DNA of 23,681 bases from Treponema sp. GTDB lineage: Bacteria > Spirochaetota > Spirochaetia > Treponematales > Breznakiellaceae. A program made the translations under genes and the position numbers. The notes under the pieces were generated by a model, which was not told where the DNA came from, did not search any database, and worked only from the letters and a program-made list of their open reading frames with translations. Below are positions 15,062 to 22,274 of the stretch, one piece after another. The stretch is from positions 1 to 23,681 of the forward strand of contig JAIRUO010000180.1 in assembly GCA_031254385.1 (NCBI GenBank), written 5' to 3'. The stretch's first letter is position 1, and each line of letters opens with the position of its first letter.

Positions 15062-16717
15062 TTACTTTTCATGCTCCAGCTTCAATGTCTTTGTTGGCTG
15101 ATCGCAGACTTCCGGTGGGCCAAAATATTGAATTGAACCCGGAAAGTGGAAGCAGGTTTTTACAGCCCAGGTATCACGCATAGAATCAAGGGCCTTGAAG
15201 GGAGCGCCTTCCAAATCCACCAGGGCTTTTTTTATTACCGGTTTTTTGGCTCCGTGACGCTGTTCCATGTTCATCATCATGGTAAGGGGAACGCCTCCGG
15301 CAATCCATTCAGATGCTGGGGCAACCAGATTTTTTACGCTGGAAAGATAGCCTGTCAGCCCGGAAGCAATTAACAGAAACGCGCTGTAACCCAGGGAGTA
15401 ACAATAGTCGGTGTCAAAATTTGTAGGGAAAGCGCAGCGGCCTTCATAGCCAAAGAAGTGCCCCAGTGCGCTGAATTTACCTTTATAAATACCTTCATTT
15501 TTGAGTTTAGCCAGACGTTTTTCTGTCATGCCGATCAAGAGTTTTTCAGTTTCTATTCTGGAAACCTGAACATTGCCGTGAGGGTCCCTGTCCATTAGGA
15601 GTTCACTGGCAAATTCATGCGGCAGGGTTTGAAGCGTAGCGTAGGCTTCCGGGGTTAATTTCCAGTGCAGCCAGCTCATCTGCTCTGTAAAAGAACTTAA
15701 TTGCGCATAGTCATCGCCGCTAGTTCCCAGAACATCGTTTATCTCTTCAATAAGTTTTTTTATTTCTGGAATGAATTCCACAAGACCTTCCGGTATCAGA
15801 ATTACGCCGAAATTTTCCTTGTTTTCTGCGCGTTTCATAATTGAACCGCAGATATTCTCCACAATCTGTGTCAGAGATAATTTCTTTTCATCCACTTCTT
15901 CAGAAATAAGGCAAATATTGGGCTGGGTCTGGAGCGCACATTCCAGGGCAATATGGCTGGCAGCGCGGCCCATCAGCTTGATAAAATGCCAGTATTTTTT
16001 TGCGCTGTTAGCGTCTTTTTCGATATTGCCGATTAATTCGCTGTAGGTCTTGCAGGCAGTGTCAAAACCAAATGAAGTCTCAATATGTTCGTTTTTGAGA
16101 TCCCCGTCTATCGTTTTGGGACAGCCTATAACCTGAATGTTCGAACCTTTTTCCAGAAAATATTCCGCCAAAAACGCTGCATTGGTATTTGAATCGTCCC
16201 CGCCTATAATGACTACCGCGTTGAGCCCCAACTTGGTAGCGGTTTCGAGTGATGCGGCAAACTGTTCCGGCGTTTCTATCTTGGTCCTGCCAGAACCTAT
16301 GATGTCAAATCCGCCTGTGTTCCTGTAGGCATCAATCAGCTCGTCCGTAAAGAGCAGGGTCTTGTTTTCGAGCATCCCGCTGGGGCCGCCCAAAAACCCA
16401 TATAGCGCTGACTTGGGGTTTCCCTTTTTTAGCCCGTCATAAAGCCCGGCAATTACATTATGCCCACCTGGCGCCTGGCCTCCGGAAAGTATAACGCCGA
16501 CTTTTAACTCGCGGCTGTTTTCGCTCTTTCCCTTTGAAAAAGTCGCCAATGGCTTGCCGTAGTTGTGCTTGAAAATTTCCTTTAACGCTTCCTGATCAGT
16601 CACCGATTCAGTAGCTTTGCCGAATTCAACCGAAATAGTATTTATCTCTCCCCTTATAGTGGCGGGAAGCTTTGGTTTATATTCGTAGCGAGCCTTCTGT
16701 AAAGCAGAAATGTCCAT
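15062..16717 (-). CDS. pfp: Pyrophosphate-dependent 6-phosphofructokinase, long form
   Basis: Interconverts fructose 6-phosphate plus PPi with fructose 1,6-bisphosphate plus phosphate, a reversible glycolytic step that saves ATP. The 551-residue length and motifs fit the long PPi-PFK group of spirochaetes and plants: [11 protein letters not shown] (78-87), GGDDS (172-176, whose second Asp goes with PPi rather than ATP use), PKTIDGDL (200-207, catalytic Asp and the Lys diagnostic of PPi enzymes) and [16 protein letters not shown] lies 12 bases before the ATG, a rather long spacing. It is the first gene of an operon with DUF2339 (13-base gap) and DUF4139. No convincing promoter is visible in the 69 bases upstream, which contain a G-rich repeat. 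Confidence 0.95.
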   Translation of the reverse strand: MDISALQKARYEYKPKLPATIRGEINTISVEFGKATESVTDQEALKEIFKHNYGKPLATFSKGKSENSRELKVGVILSGGQAPGGHNVIAGLYDGLKKGNPKSALYGFLGGPSGMLENKTLLFTDELIDAYRNTGGFDIIGSGRTKIETPEQFAASLETATKLGLNAVVIIGGDDSNTNAAFLAEYFLEKGSNIQVIGCPKTIDGDLKNEHIETSFGFDTACKTYSELIGNIEKDANSAKKYWHFIKLMGRAASHIALECALQTQPNICLISEEVDEKKLSLTQIVENICGSIMKRAENKENFGVILIPEGLVEFIPEIKKLIEEINDVLGTSGDDYAQLSSFTEQMSWLHWKLTPEAYATLQTLPHEFASELLMDRDPHGNVQVSRIETEKLLIGMTEKRLAKLKNEGIYKGKFSALGHFFGYEGRCAFPTNFDTDYCYSLGYSAFLLIASGLTGYLSSVKNLVAPASEWIAGGVPLTMMMNMEQRHGAKKPVIKKALVDLEGAPFKALDSMRDTWAVKTCFHFPGSIQYFGPPEVCDQPTKTLKLEHEK

Positions 16718-16756
16718 GTTGTTTGATAACTCCTTGTAAAATGATGATACTGAAAA

Positions 16757-16788
16757 TAGGGGTTAGGGACTAGGGGACTGGGGGGACT
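16757..16788. repeat. G-rich repeat, left of the AAA ATPase gene
   Basis: A run of GGGG/TAGGG/ACT units on the plus strand that overlaps the ATPase stop codon. A related sequence in the opposite orientation lies at 18231-18265, so the two bracket the ATPase gene as imperfect inverted repeats. GGGGTTAGGG also occurs at 318-327. Confidence 0.6.
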
Positions 16789-18088
16789 ACTTGATACACC
16801 AGACGGCGTAGAGGGGGACGCTTTTTATTCCATTTTCAAAGCCGAAGTTTTTAGAAGATATGCGGATTGATTTTTCGATGTTGTATTTTTTGCGGAATGT
16901 ATCAAGGCTTTTTGCTTTTGTATTCGTATTGGCCTTTGCCTCAATAGGAACGATTTTGTCTTGATGCTGGATGACAAAATCAAGCTCAGCAGTACCCTGG
17001 CTCTCCCAATAGTAGGGACGGATTCCGTTTGCAACCAGTTCCGCTGCCACATAGTTTTCGGTCAACGCGCCCTTTACTTCGCCGCCGTAGTTTTGCGTTA
17101 ATATGGCTGCTGCAACGAGATTGCTTTTTGCGGAGAACAAACCCACATCGTTAAAATAAATCTTAAATGACAGCAAATCCTCATATCCGGCAAGGGGCAT
17201 TTTGCCCTCGTTTGTTTTTGGTACTTTAATTACGATGTTTGCTTTTTCAAGCCAAAAGAGCGCATCAGCATAGTCCTTTGCCCTTGCTCCGCTTTGAATA
17301 AGGTTAAACTGGAACTTTCTGTTTTCCTTTGCGAGTTGGCTGGCTACGCTGTTGTAGGCGGCGATATTTCGCATAGCTTCGGTTCTGGTACAATACTTCA
17401 CCATATCATTTGCGTACATCTCGCAGATGGCGAGTTGCTTTGCTTTTACAAAATCGAAGTCTTTGCGGTTGATATATTCCAATACACATTCCGGCATTCC
17501 CCCAACGGCTAAATATGTGCGGTATTGTTCAAGGGCTAATTCGTGCATAGCCGGGGAGAGTTCCTTGTCCGCGTAAAAACATTCCTCAATCATATCGCCA
17601 AGGTTCCCTCGTTCTATCGCCATAAGGAATTCCTTGAAGTTCATAGGGTACATATTTAGGATATCTACCTTGCCAACGGGGAAAGAGTATTGTGCATCGC
17701 GATAGAGGGCCAGTCCCAAAAGGCTTCCGGCGCAAGCTACATGGTATTCGTTAGCGGTTTCCTGAATGCGTTTTAGGGCGGTTATAGCGGCCGGGCAGGC
17801 TTGAACCTCGTCAAAGATGACAAGCGTACTGCCTGGCGTAATTGCCTGCCCAATAAGCTGTGAAAGTTCCATAAAGAGCCTGGGAATATTGTCCACGCCC
17901 TTTTTGAATACCGCTTTGAGTTTTTCGTTGTTCTCAAAAAAGAAGTAGGCGACATTTCCGTAGTGTAATTTACCAAACTCCAAAAGGGTGTAGCTCTTGC
18001 CGACCTGTCTTGCCCCGTAAATTATCACAGGTTTTCTATCGGGTTTTTTCTTCCATTCAAGGAGTTTTTGCTCGATTAAACGCTTCAT
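16787..18088 (-). CDS. AAA-family ATPase with DUF4143 domain
   Basis: A 433-residue protein of the AAA_14 plus DUF4143 group. Walker A is YGARQVGKS (24-32), Walker B is LVIFDEVQ (89-96) and a sensor-1-like AGS lies at 120-122. The C-terminal DUF4143 part ends in a PD-(D/E)xK-like strand pair, with E368/D370 (AELDFV) and E383-x-K385 (PIEAKA), so nuclease activity is possible but untested. These ATPases are common, often multicopy and laterally transferred; their role is unknown, with DNA processing or defence among the suggestions. The start is placed at the internal ATG because the only promoter found lies between it and an in-frame codon further upstream. The gene stands alone between pfp and pyrH, with G-rich repeats on both sides. 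Confidence 0.88.
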   Translation of the reverse strand: MKRLIEQKLLEWKKKPDRKPVIIYGARQVGKSYTLLEFGKLHYGNVAYFFFENNEKLKAVFKKGVDNIPRLFMELSQLIGQAITPGSTLVIFDEVQACPAAITALKRIQETANEYHVACAGSLLGLALYRDAQYSFPVGKVDILNMYPMNFKEFLMAIERGNLGDMIEECFYADKELSPAMHELALEQYRTYLAVGGMPECVLEYINRKDFDFVKAKQLAICEMYANDMVKYCTRTEAMRNIAAYNSVASQLAKENRKFQFNLIQSGARAKDYADALFWLEKANIVIKVPKTNEGKMPLAGYEDLLSFKIYFNDVGLFSAKSNLVAAAILTQNYGGEVKGALTENYVAAELVANGIRPYYWESQGTAELDFVIQHQDKIVPIEAKANTNTKAKSLDTFRKKYNIEKSIRISSKNFGFENGIKSVPLYAVWCIK

Positions 18089-18103
18089 ATGCTCTCTTAA
18101 AGC

Positions 18104-18132
18104 ATTATAGCATATCAAAACGGGGAAATCAA
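18104..18132 (-). promoter_or_regulatory. Extended -10 promoter of the AAA ATPase gene
   Basis: TTGATT (18132-18127), a 17-base spacer ending in TGC, then a perfect TATAAT (18109-18104) on the minus strand. The predicted start leaves a leader of about ten bases containing AGAGAG before the ATG at 18088. Confidence 0.75.
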
Positions 18133-18139
18133 GCAAGAA

Positions 18140-18168
18140 TTACACTTTTTCATAGGGAATAAGTGTAA
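18140..18168. other. 8-bp inverted repeat upstream of the ATPase promoter
   Basis: TTACACTT (18140-18147) and AAGTGTAA (18161-18168) are perfect inverted copies 13 bases apart. They lie directly upstream of the ATPase -35 and downstream of the pyrH stop. Possible readings are a regulator operator for the ATPase or a weak pyrH terminator; no clear T-run follows on the minus strand. Confidence 0.45.
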
Positions 18169-18230
18169 AAAAGTATATATTCATTCATTTTTCAGCACCG
18201 TAACAGAACCAGGTGCCATCTTTGCCTTAG

Positions 18231-18265
18231 CCCCTGTTCCCTAGTCCCCGATCCCTACTCCCCTA
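18231..18265. repeat. C-rich partner repeat, right of the AAA ATPase gene
   Basis: Read on the minus strand this is ATAGGGGAGTAGGGATCGGG followed by GACTAGGGAACAGGGG, which resembles the plus-strand repeat at 16757-16788 (shared ATAGGGG and GGGACTAGGG). It overlaps the last codons and stop of pyrH. Confidence 0.6.
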
Positions 18266-18941
18266 TCACAGTGCCGAGAAATTCTTCGCCGGAAAGAATC
18301 TTACTTAGATTTTCCAAATTCTTCCCTGCAGCGCAAATAACTTTAAGGCCGATTTTCGCTGCATGGCGGCTGGCAACAGGATCAAAAGGTACATTTTTAC
18401 CCGGCGTCCATTCATCGCCGACCAGTTTGTGAAAGTCCTGCCAGGAGATTTTGTCTATGGGTTTGGCTTCGGGGTTTTTTTTGGGATCATCAGTGTAAAC
18501 TTGCTCAATATTTGAAAGGTTTATTACAGAATCAGCCTTAAAACGTTCAGCTAAAAGTACAGCGTCATAATCGGAAGAAAAGCCGGGTTTCCAGCCAGAG
18601 GCAACCAGGACACGGCCAATTAGAGGTTCTACCCTGGTGGGATCTGTAACAACATCCTGCACGCACCATTCGCCCATTATTGCCTTGATAAGCTGGGCAT
18701 TTAGCCGAGTGGCCATAATGCCAATCCAGTCCGCCTGCTCGTCAATAGCACCGGGGCATAAGTTCCGGTATGCGCTCTGCCAGGCCCTGGCTGGGCCGCC
18801 GCCGCCAATTACCAGTATAAAGCGCTGTTTTTCGTCATTTGAAAGGAAATCGCCTATCAGTGCCTTAAAGCTTTTAAGGAAGTCTTCATCAACAGTATTG
18901 GGGGCCACAATGGAACCACCCAGAGAAATTACGGTAACCAT
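18255..18941 (-). CDS. pyrH: Uridylate (UMP) kinase, archaeal/spirochaete type
   Basis: A 228-residue amino-acid-kinase-fold protein that converts UMP to UDP with ATP, an essential pyrimidine step. The N-terminal SLGGSIVAP (6-14) and LVIGGGGPARAW (43-54) form the phosphate-binding loops; SNIEQVYTDDPKKNP is the nucleotide-binding signature of the fold. The overall form matches the archaeal-type UMP kinase also found in spirochaetes, not the standard bacterial hexameric PyrH. GAGGAG seven bases before the ATG supports the start. It is the last gene of the cysS-to-pyrH run, 18 bases after the transglutaminase-like lipoprotein gene. The final residues and the TAG stop are encoded by the G-rich repeat that flanks the ATPase, so the tail VIGE may be repeat-derived. 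Confidence 0.9.
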   Translation of the reverse strand: MVTVISLGGSIVAPNTVDEDFLKSFKALIGDFLSNDEKQRFILVIGGGGPARAWQSAYRNLCPGAIDEQADWIGIMATRLNAQLIKAIMGEWCVQDVVTDPTRVEPLIGRVLVASGWKPGFSSDYDAVLLAERFKADSVINLSNIEQVYTDDPKKNPEAKPIDKISWQDFHKLVGDEWTPGKNVPFDPVASRHAAKIGLKVICAAGKNLENLSKILSGEEFLGTVIGE

Positions 18942-18959
18942 GTTTTTACTCCTCGATTA

Positions 18960-20579
18960 TTATTGCGAATACATTCCTGTAATAGTAACATTACTCCATA
19001 GAGAAGAATAGGACTCAAGTCCCCCTACGGCTTCTTCCCAGAGGTTTTGCAGGGCAAATTCCCTGGGGCGGCCTACAGTCCTGCCCCTGGGATCCATTTG
19101 GGCAAGAACAGCCTGGCCCCTGGAAAACGCGATATGCTGGTTGTCGCTGTTTCCAAAATAGTAAGATGCCCGGTCATCCCTGACAATAAAATCTTCGGAA
19201 GCAGCTCCAGCGCCTAGAAAGGGATCAACCGGAATCCAACCATAAGAATCAATCCAGAATTCAGCCCAATAATGCCGGACTGTGCGAAGGTATCTGTTTA
19301 CCAGAATCCCGGCAACAGGTATGGCAGGAATATCCGCTGCCCTGGCCAGTGCGCAAAAAAGCAGACTTGCCCTGTAGCTGTCGGCGGCTCCTTCTTCCAG
19401 CGCTTCCAGTACCCCGCCACCCAAAACCTCAGACTGAATGTTGCCGTTCTGGAGCAACCAGTCGTAGATCAGCTTGGCCTTAAGGTAAGGGTTTCTCTCC
19501 CGTCCTACGATGGCCGCGCTCTGCGCTTTTACCGCATCATGGTCAGAAGGGATCAGGGGCGATGGCAAGGTATAGATCATTTGAACCGGGGAATTCAGGT
19601 CCTGCCTTATATTCTGAGTCTGAATAACAGTTTCTACCGAGTAAACATCCATCACATAAGAAACAGTTATTTGCCTGGAGCTTCTTGCAGGAAGATCCAT
19701 GAACTGATAAAGGGAAACCCCCCTGTAATTGTCAACATAAGGGTCTGCGTTACGTGAAAGGAGGCTGGTATTCCTTTGGGAAGCCGAAGACACAGGTTTT
19801 GGTATCCATAGATAAAGGGCGTTTGGGCTGGACGCTTCTTCAACCCTGATATCTACCGTATAAGAAAGGGTATAGCTCCTTTTATCCTTAAAAGTTTTTA
19901 CCCCTGGTTTTCCGGTTATTTCAAAGAAAAACGGACGGGAATCCCCACGAGAAGTTCTGACTTCCAGATTTCCGCTAACAGCACCGTCCGGGACGCGGAT
20001 GCGGATTTCCCGGTCGCTCCAAAGTTCATAGCCAAATTCCGTATCAAAAATTTCCACCATTTCCTGTAAGCGGCGCTCTGCGGGCATCGAAGGGGACGAT
20101 TCAGCATCCCAGGCAAACCATACGCCGCCTGAATCCCTGGAGCTGCCAAAATTGCTCCCATGAATGGAAATAAGGGAACCAATGGAAGCGGATCTGGGTT
20201 CGATATTGTTAATTTGGGGCGCGTTGCCAAATTCATCACTTTTTACAATTTCCGGTATGGAAGCCTGGCTGGCAAAGAGAACAGGATTGCTTTTTCTGTT
20301 TCCCCTGTAAACATAGATAAGGCCCGGCTCCGCGAATTCGGAAACCGTAATTACTATTCTGTTGTCTTCCCAGATTACATAAGAAGAGAGGGTGGGCTGC
20401 GCACCGGCAATGGTTATATAGGATTCATTTTGTTCTGCACCAAAATTTTCTCCGTAAATTAAAAGGGCTTCTCCCATTATACCGATGCGGGGATCAATAG
20501 AAGTGATGATAGGCGCTTCTTCAACACAAGCAGTTAAAAACAGAGGAAAGAACAAGAAGATGAGAAGAAAGCTCCTCAT
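18960..20579 (-). CDS. Lipoprotein with two IPT/TIG domains and a transglutaminase-like domain lacking the expected Cys
   Basis: A 539-residue lipoprotein: lipobox LTAC with Cys18, two IPT/TIG immunoglobulin-like domains (about 23-105 and 121-222, each with an IxxIxPxxxxxGxxxxIxGxNFG pattern), a linker beta domain (about 230-345), and a transglutaminase-like domain (about 365-455). The latter shows ALARAADIPAIPVAG, H436 in RHYWAEFW and D452 in WIPVDPF. The usual nucleophilic Cys should lie 12 residues before the Arg of ALARA; the residue there is S401. The nearest Cys (409) is eight residues off. The domain may be inactive, or may use Ser. It is probably a periplasmic or surface protein. It overlaps the preceding gene by ATGA, so the two are translationally coupled, and both follow an anti-sigma gene. 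Confidence 0.87.
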   Translation of the reverse strand: MRSFLLIFLFFPLFLTACVEEAPIITSIDPRIGIMGEALLIYGENFGAEQNESYITIAGAQPTLSSYVIWEDNRIVITVSEFAEPGLIYVYRGNRKSNPVLFASQASIPEIVKSDEFGNAPQINNIEPRSASIGSLISIHGSNFGSSRDSGGVWFAWDAESSPSMPAERRLQEMVEIFDTEFGYELWSDREIRIRVPDGAVSGNLEVRTSRGDSRPFFFEITGKPGVKTFKDKRSYTLSYTVDIRVEEASSPNALYLWIPKPVSSASQRNTSLLSRNADPYVDNYRGVSLYQFMDLPARSSRQITVSYVMDVYSVETVIQTQNIRQDLNSPVQMIYTLPSPLIPSDHDAVKAQSAAIVGRERNPYLKAKLIYDWLLQNGNIQSEVLGGGVLEALEEGAADSYRASLLFCALARAADIPAIPVAGILVNRYLRTVRHYWAEFWIDSYGWIPVDPFLGAGAASEDFIVRDDRASYYFGNSDNQHIAFSRGQAVLAQMDPRGRTVGRPREFALQNLWEEAVGGLESYSSLWSNVTITGMYSQ

Positions 20580-21091
20580 GGGGAACCGGTATTCCCCCTA
20601 CGCGCTTCTGCGGTTTCCGTAGTATAGGGATAAAGAACCAGCTCTATTATTATGAGGGCGTCTTCATCGGAATCATCCGAACCCAGGGGGAAGAAATAGA
20701 TGAATTCCTCAAATTCCATGGGAATGGTCTGCATGGTGGTATAGAAGCTAAGGCCGTCGGGGCTGTTTATCCAAATCTGTCCCTGGGCTACCAGAAAATT
20801 ATTGCCGTCCGAACGGAAAAACGGGGTAAACTGGACAGCTATGATAATATTAGTGCCTACCAGCGTAATCCCTACGGGCCTTCCAGGTATGGTTATTTTG
20901 GAATTTACCGAATTCCACACAACATTTTGGTTCTGCTCCACAATCTGGGTGGCAATATCCATTATAATTGCTCTGCTTCTCAGCCCCGGCGGTATATCTT
21001 CAATAGAAAATTCCTGTGCGGAAGTTACGGTATGGACAGCCAGAAAAAGTATACCCCCAAAAAGGGTCAGCCGGGCTTGGGAAGAGGTCAT
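20576..21091 (-). CDS. Small exported protein of unknown function
   Basis: A 171-residue protein with a signal peptide (hydrophobic core LTLFGGILFLAV, cleavage near TSA-Q). The mature part is predicted to be mostly beta strands, ending in an acidic DDSDEDA stretch and a hydrophobic strand. I do not recognise a family. Its start codon shares a base with the anti-sigma stop (TGATG arrangement) and its stop overlaps the next start by ATGA, so it is the middle of a translationally coupled set: sigma, anti-sigma, this protein, TIG/transglutaminase-like lipoprotein. AGGGGAG ten bases upstream can serve as ribosome-binding site. The context suggests an envelope protein acting with the lipoprotein or sensed by the anti-sigma factor; this is inference. 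Confidence 0.75.
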   Translation of the reverse strand: MTSSQARLTLFGGILFLAVHTVTSAQEFSIEDIPPGLRSRAIIMDIATQIVEQNQNVVWNSVNSKITIPGRPVGITLVGTNIIIAVQFTPFFRSDGNNFLVAQGQIWINSPDGLSFYTTMQTIPMEFEEFIYFFPLGSDDSDEDALIIIELVLYPYTTETAEARRGNTGSP

Positions 21092-21669
21092 CAGCGCGAG
21101 CTTCTCCCCTGGTAATCCACCGCCCTAAGCAATGCAGGTTCCCCGTAGCTGGAGAAACTACGCGCTTCAGGAAGTTCGATAACCACATTATCTGAGGACT
21201 CCTGCCTGGAAAGGTACAGAAGTACGCTGTTCAAGTCTGACATGTCAAACATGTCTTCATCCGCGCCCATATTTGCGGCAATTCCGTAGGACTGTAATCC
21301 CTGCCCCGGAGCGTTACTCGGGTATTGCAGGCCCTGTACCGCCAGGAACAAGACTGCAACAAAAACCGCTGCCGCTGCTGCTGCCAGAGGAACAGGCAGA
21401 GAAACGCTACGTCTCCAGATTTGGTGATTGTTTGCTGCCTGGTCACTGTGAGCCGGCATTTGGGAGATTACCTTGTTCCAAACCTTGCTTTCTGTTTCCG
21501 GCAGCGCTTCTACGCGGTTTTTTTCCAGAACTGTTGAAAGCTTCTGATATTGCTCCAGCCGATTCCGGCATTCCTGGCACGAAGCCAGATGAGCCTCCAT
21601 TTTTTCTTTCCACGGAGAAGGAAGCTCTCCGTCAAGATACAGGGACAAAATTTGACGATCAGGACACAT
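21091..21669 (-). CDS. Membrane-anchored zinc-finger anti-sigma factor
   Basis: A 192-residue protein with an N-terminal anti-sigma zinc-finger (ZAS) domain: ILSLYLDGEL, then H27-x3-C31-x2-C34 (HLASCQEC). A single transmembrane segment spans about 92-113 (Ala/Val/Leu-rich), and about 80 extracytoplasmic residues follow. Such proteins hold the partner ECF sigma factor at the membrane until an envelope signal releases it. The start overlaps the sigma gene by 11 bases and has GGAGG nine bases upstream. Coupled expression with the sigma gene matches known sigma/anti-sigma pairs. The signal is unknown. The extracytoplasmic part is acidic (ADEDMFDMSD) and resembles nothing I can name. Confidence 0.9.
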   Translation of the reverse strand: MCPDRQILSLYLDGELPSPWKEKMEAHLASCQECRNRLEQYQKLSTVLEKNRVEALPETESKVWNKVISQMPAHSDQAANNHQIWRRSVSLPVPLAAAAAAVFVAVLFLAVQGLQYPSNAPGQGLQSYGIAANMGADEDMFDMSDLNSVLLYLSRQESSDNVVIELPEARSFSSYGEPALLRAVDYQGRSSR

Positions 21670-22237
21670 TCGAATTATCCTCCGTTATTAGCCCGGCCAA
21701 CCGTTCCCGGGCACGGAATACCCTAACTTTAACATTCCCTTCGCTAATACCCAAAACCCGTCCTATTTCTTTGTAATTCAATTCCGCATATTCTTTCAAT
21801 ATCAAAACATACCTTAAATTCTCCGGCAACTGTTCCAGTGCCTTAAGAATCTCTTCCCGTGATTCCTTTTTAAGAAGCAGGTTCTCGCCTGTTTCTTCTT
21901 TTCTTACATCTTCCCTAAAAGCCTTCTGATATGCCTTTTTTTCCCGCATTTTGCGTTTGGCATAATTCAGAGAAGCATTTTTTACAACCCGAATTAGCCA
22001 GTATTTTGCCTCTTCCGGATTGGGGAATACCATTTTTTTTTCGTAAAGGCGGAAAAACGTTTCCTGGCATAAATCTTCCGCAGCTTCTTCGCTGCCCGCA
22101 ATGCGGTACGCGACCCGGAACAAAATGGGGAATACAGTTTCATAGAGTTTCCGGAATTCCCTGGTAGAAAAACCTCCCGTTTTTTCTTCGTCTGGGATTG
22201 GACTTGAAAACTCTGCCGCCACCGTTTCATTCTTCAT
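21659..22237 (-). CDS. ECF-type RNA polymerase sigma factor (sigma-70 family)
   Basis: About 192 residues from the ATG. Region 2 covers FRKLYETVFPILFRVAYRIA through EEAAEDLCQETFFRLYE and AKYWLIRVVKNASLNYAKR, binding core polymerase and the -10. Region 4 carries the helix-turn-helix YKEIGRVLGISEGNVKVRVFRARERL for the -35. Regions 1 and 3 are missing, as expected for an ECF sigma factor. The partner anti-sigma gene overlaps its end by 11 bases. A TTG four codons upstream is an alternative start; GGTGAG lies 14 bases before the ATG and only two before the TTG, so neither spacing is ideal. The gene follows cysS after 37 bases with no terminator between. I recall the order cysS - sigma - anti-sigma in Treponema pallidum. 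Confidence 0.92.
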   Translation of the reverse strand: MKNETVAAEFSSPIPDEEKTGGFSTREFRKLYETVFPILFRVAYRIAGSEEAAEDLCQETFFRLYEKKMVFPNPEEAKYWLIRVVKNASLNYAKRKMREKKAYQKAFREDVRKEETGENLLLKKESREEILKALEQLPENLRYVLILKEYAELNYKEIGRVLGISEGNVKVRVFRARERLAGLITEDNSNVS

Positions 22238-22274
22238 AATAAATAACAATACTCACCATAAATTGTTACACACG

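Noticed and set aside
16718..16786. Promoter of the pfp operon (a TATCAT on the minus strand)
   Set aside because: No -35-like hexamer lies at 16-18 bases, and the upstream region is the G-rich repeat; not convincing.
18089..18136. Longer N terminus for the AAA ATPase
   Set aside because: Those codons overlap the -35 and -10 of the only good promoter, so they cannot be translated from that transcript; family members begin with KRLIEQKL-type sequences.
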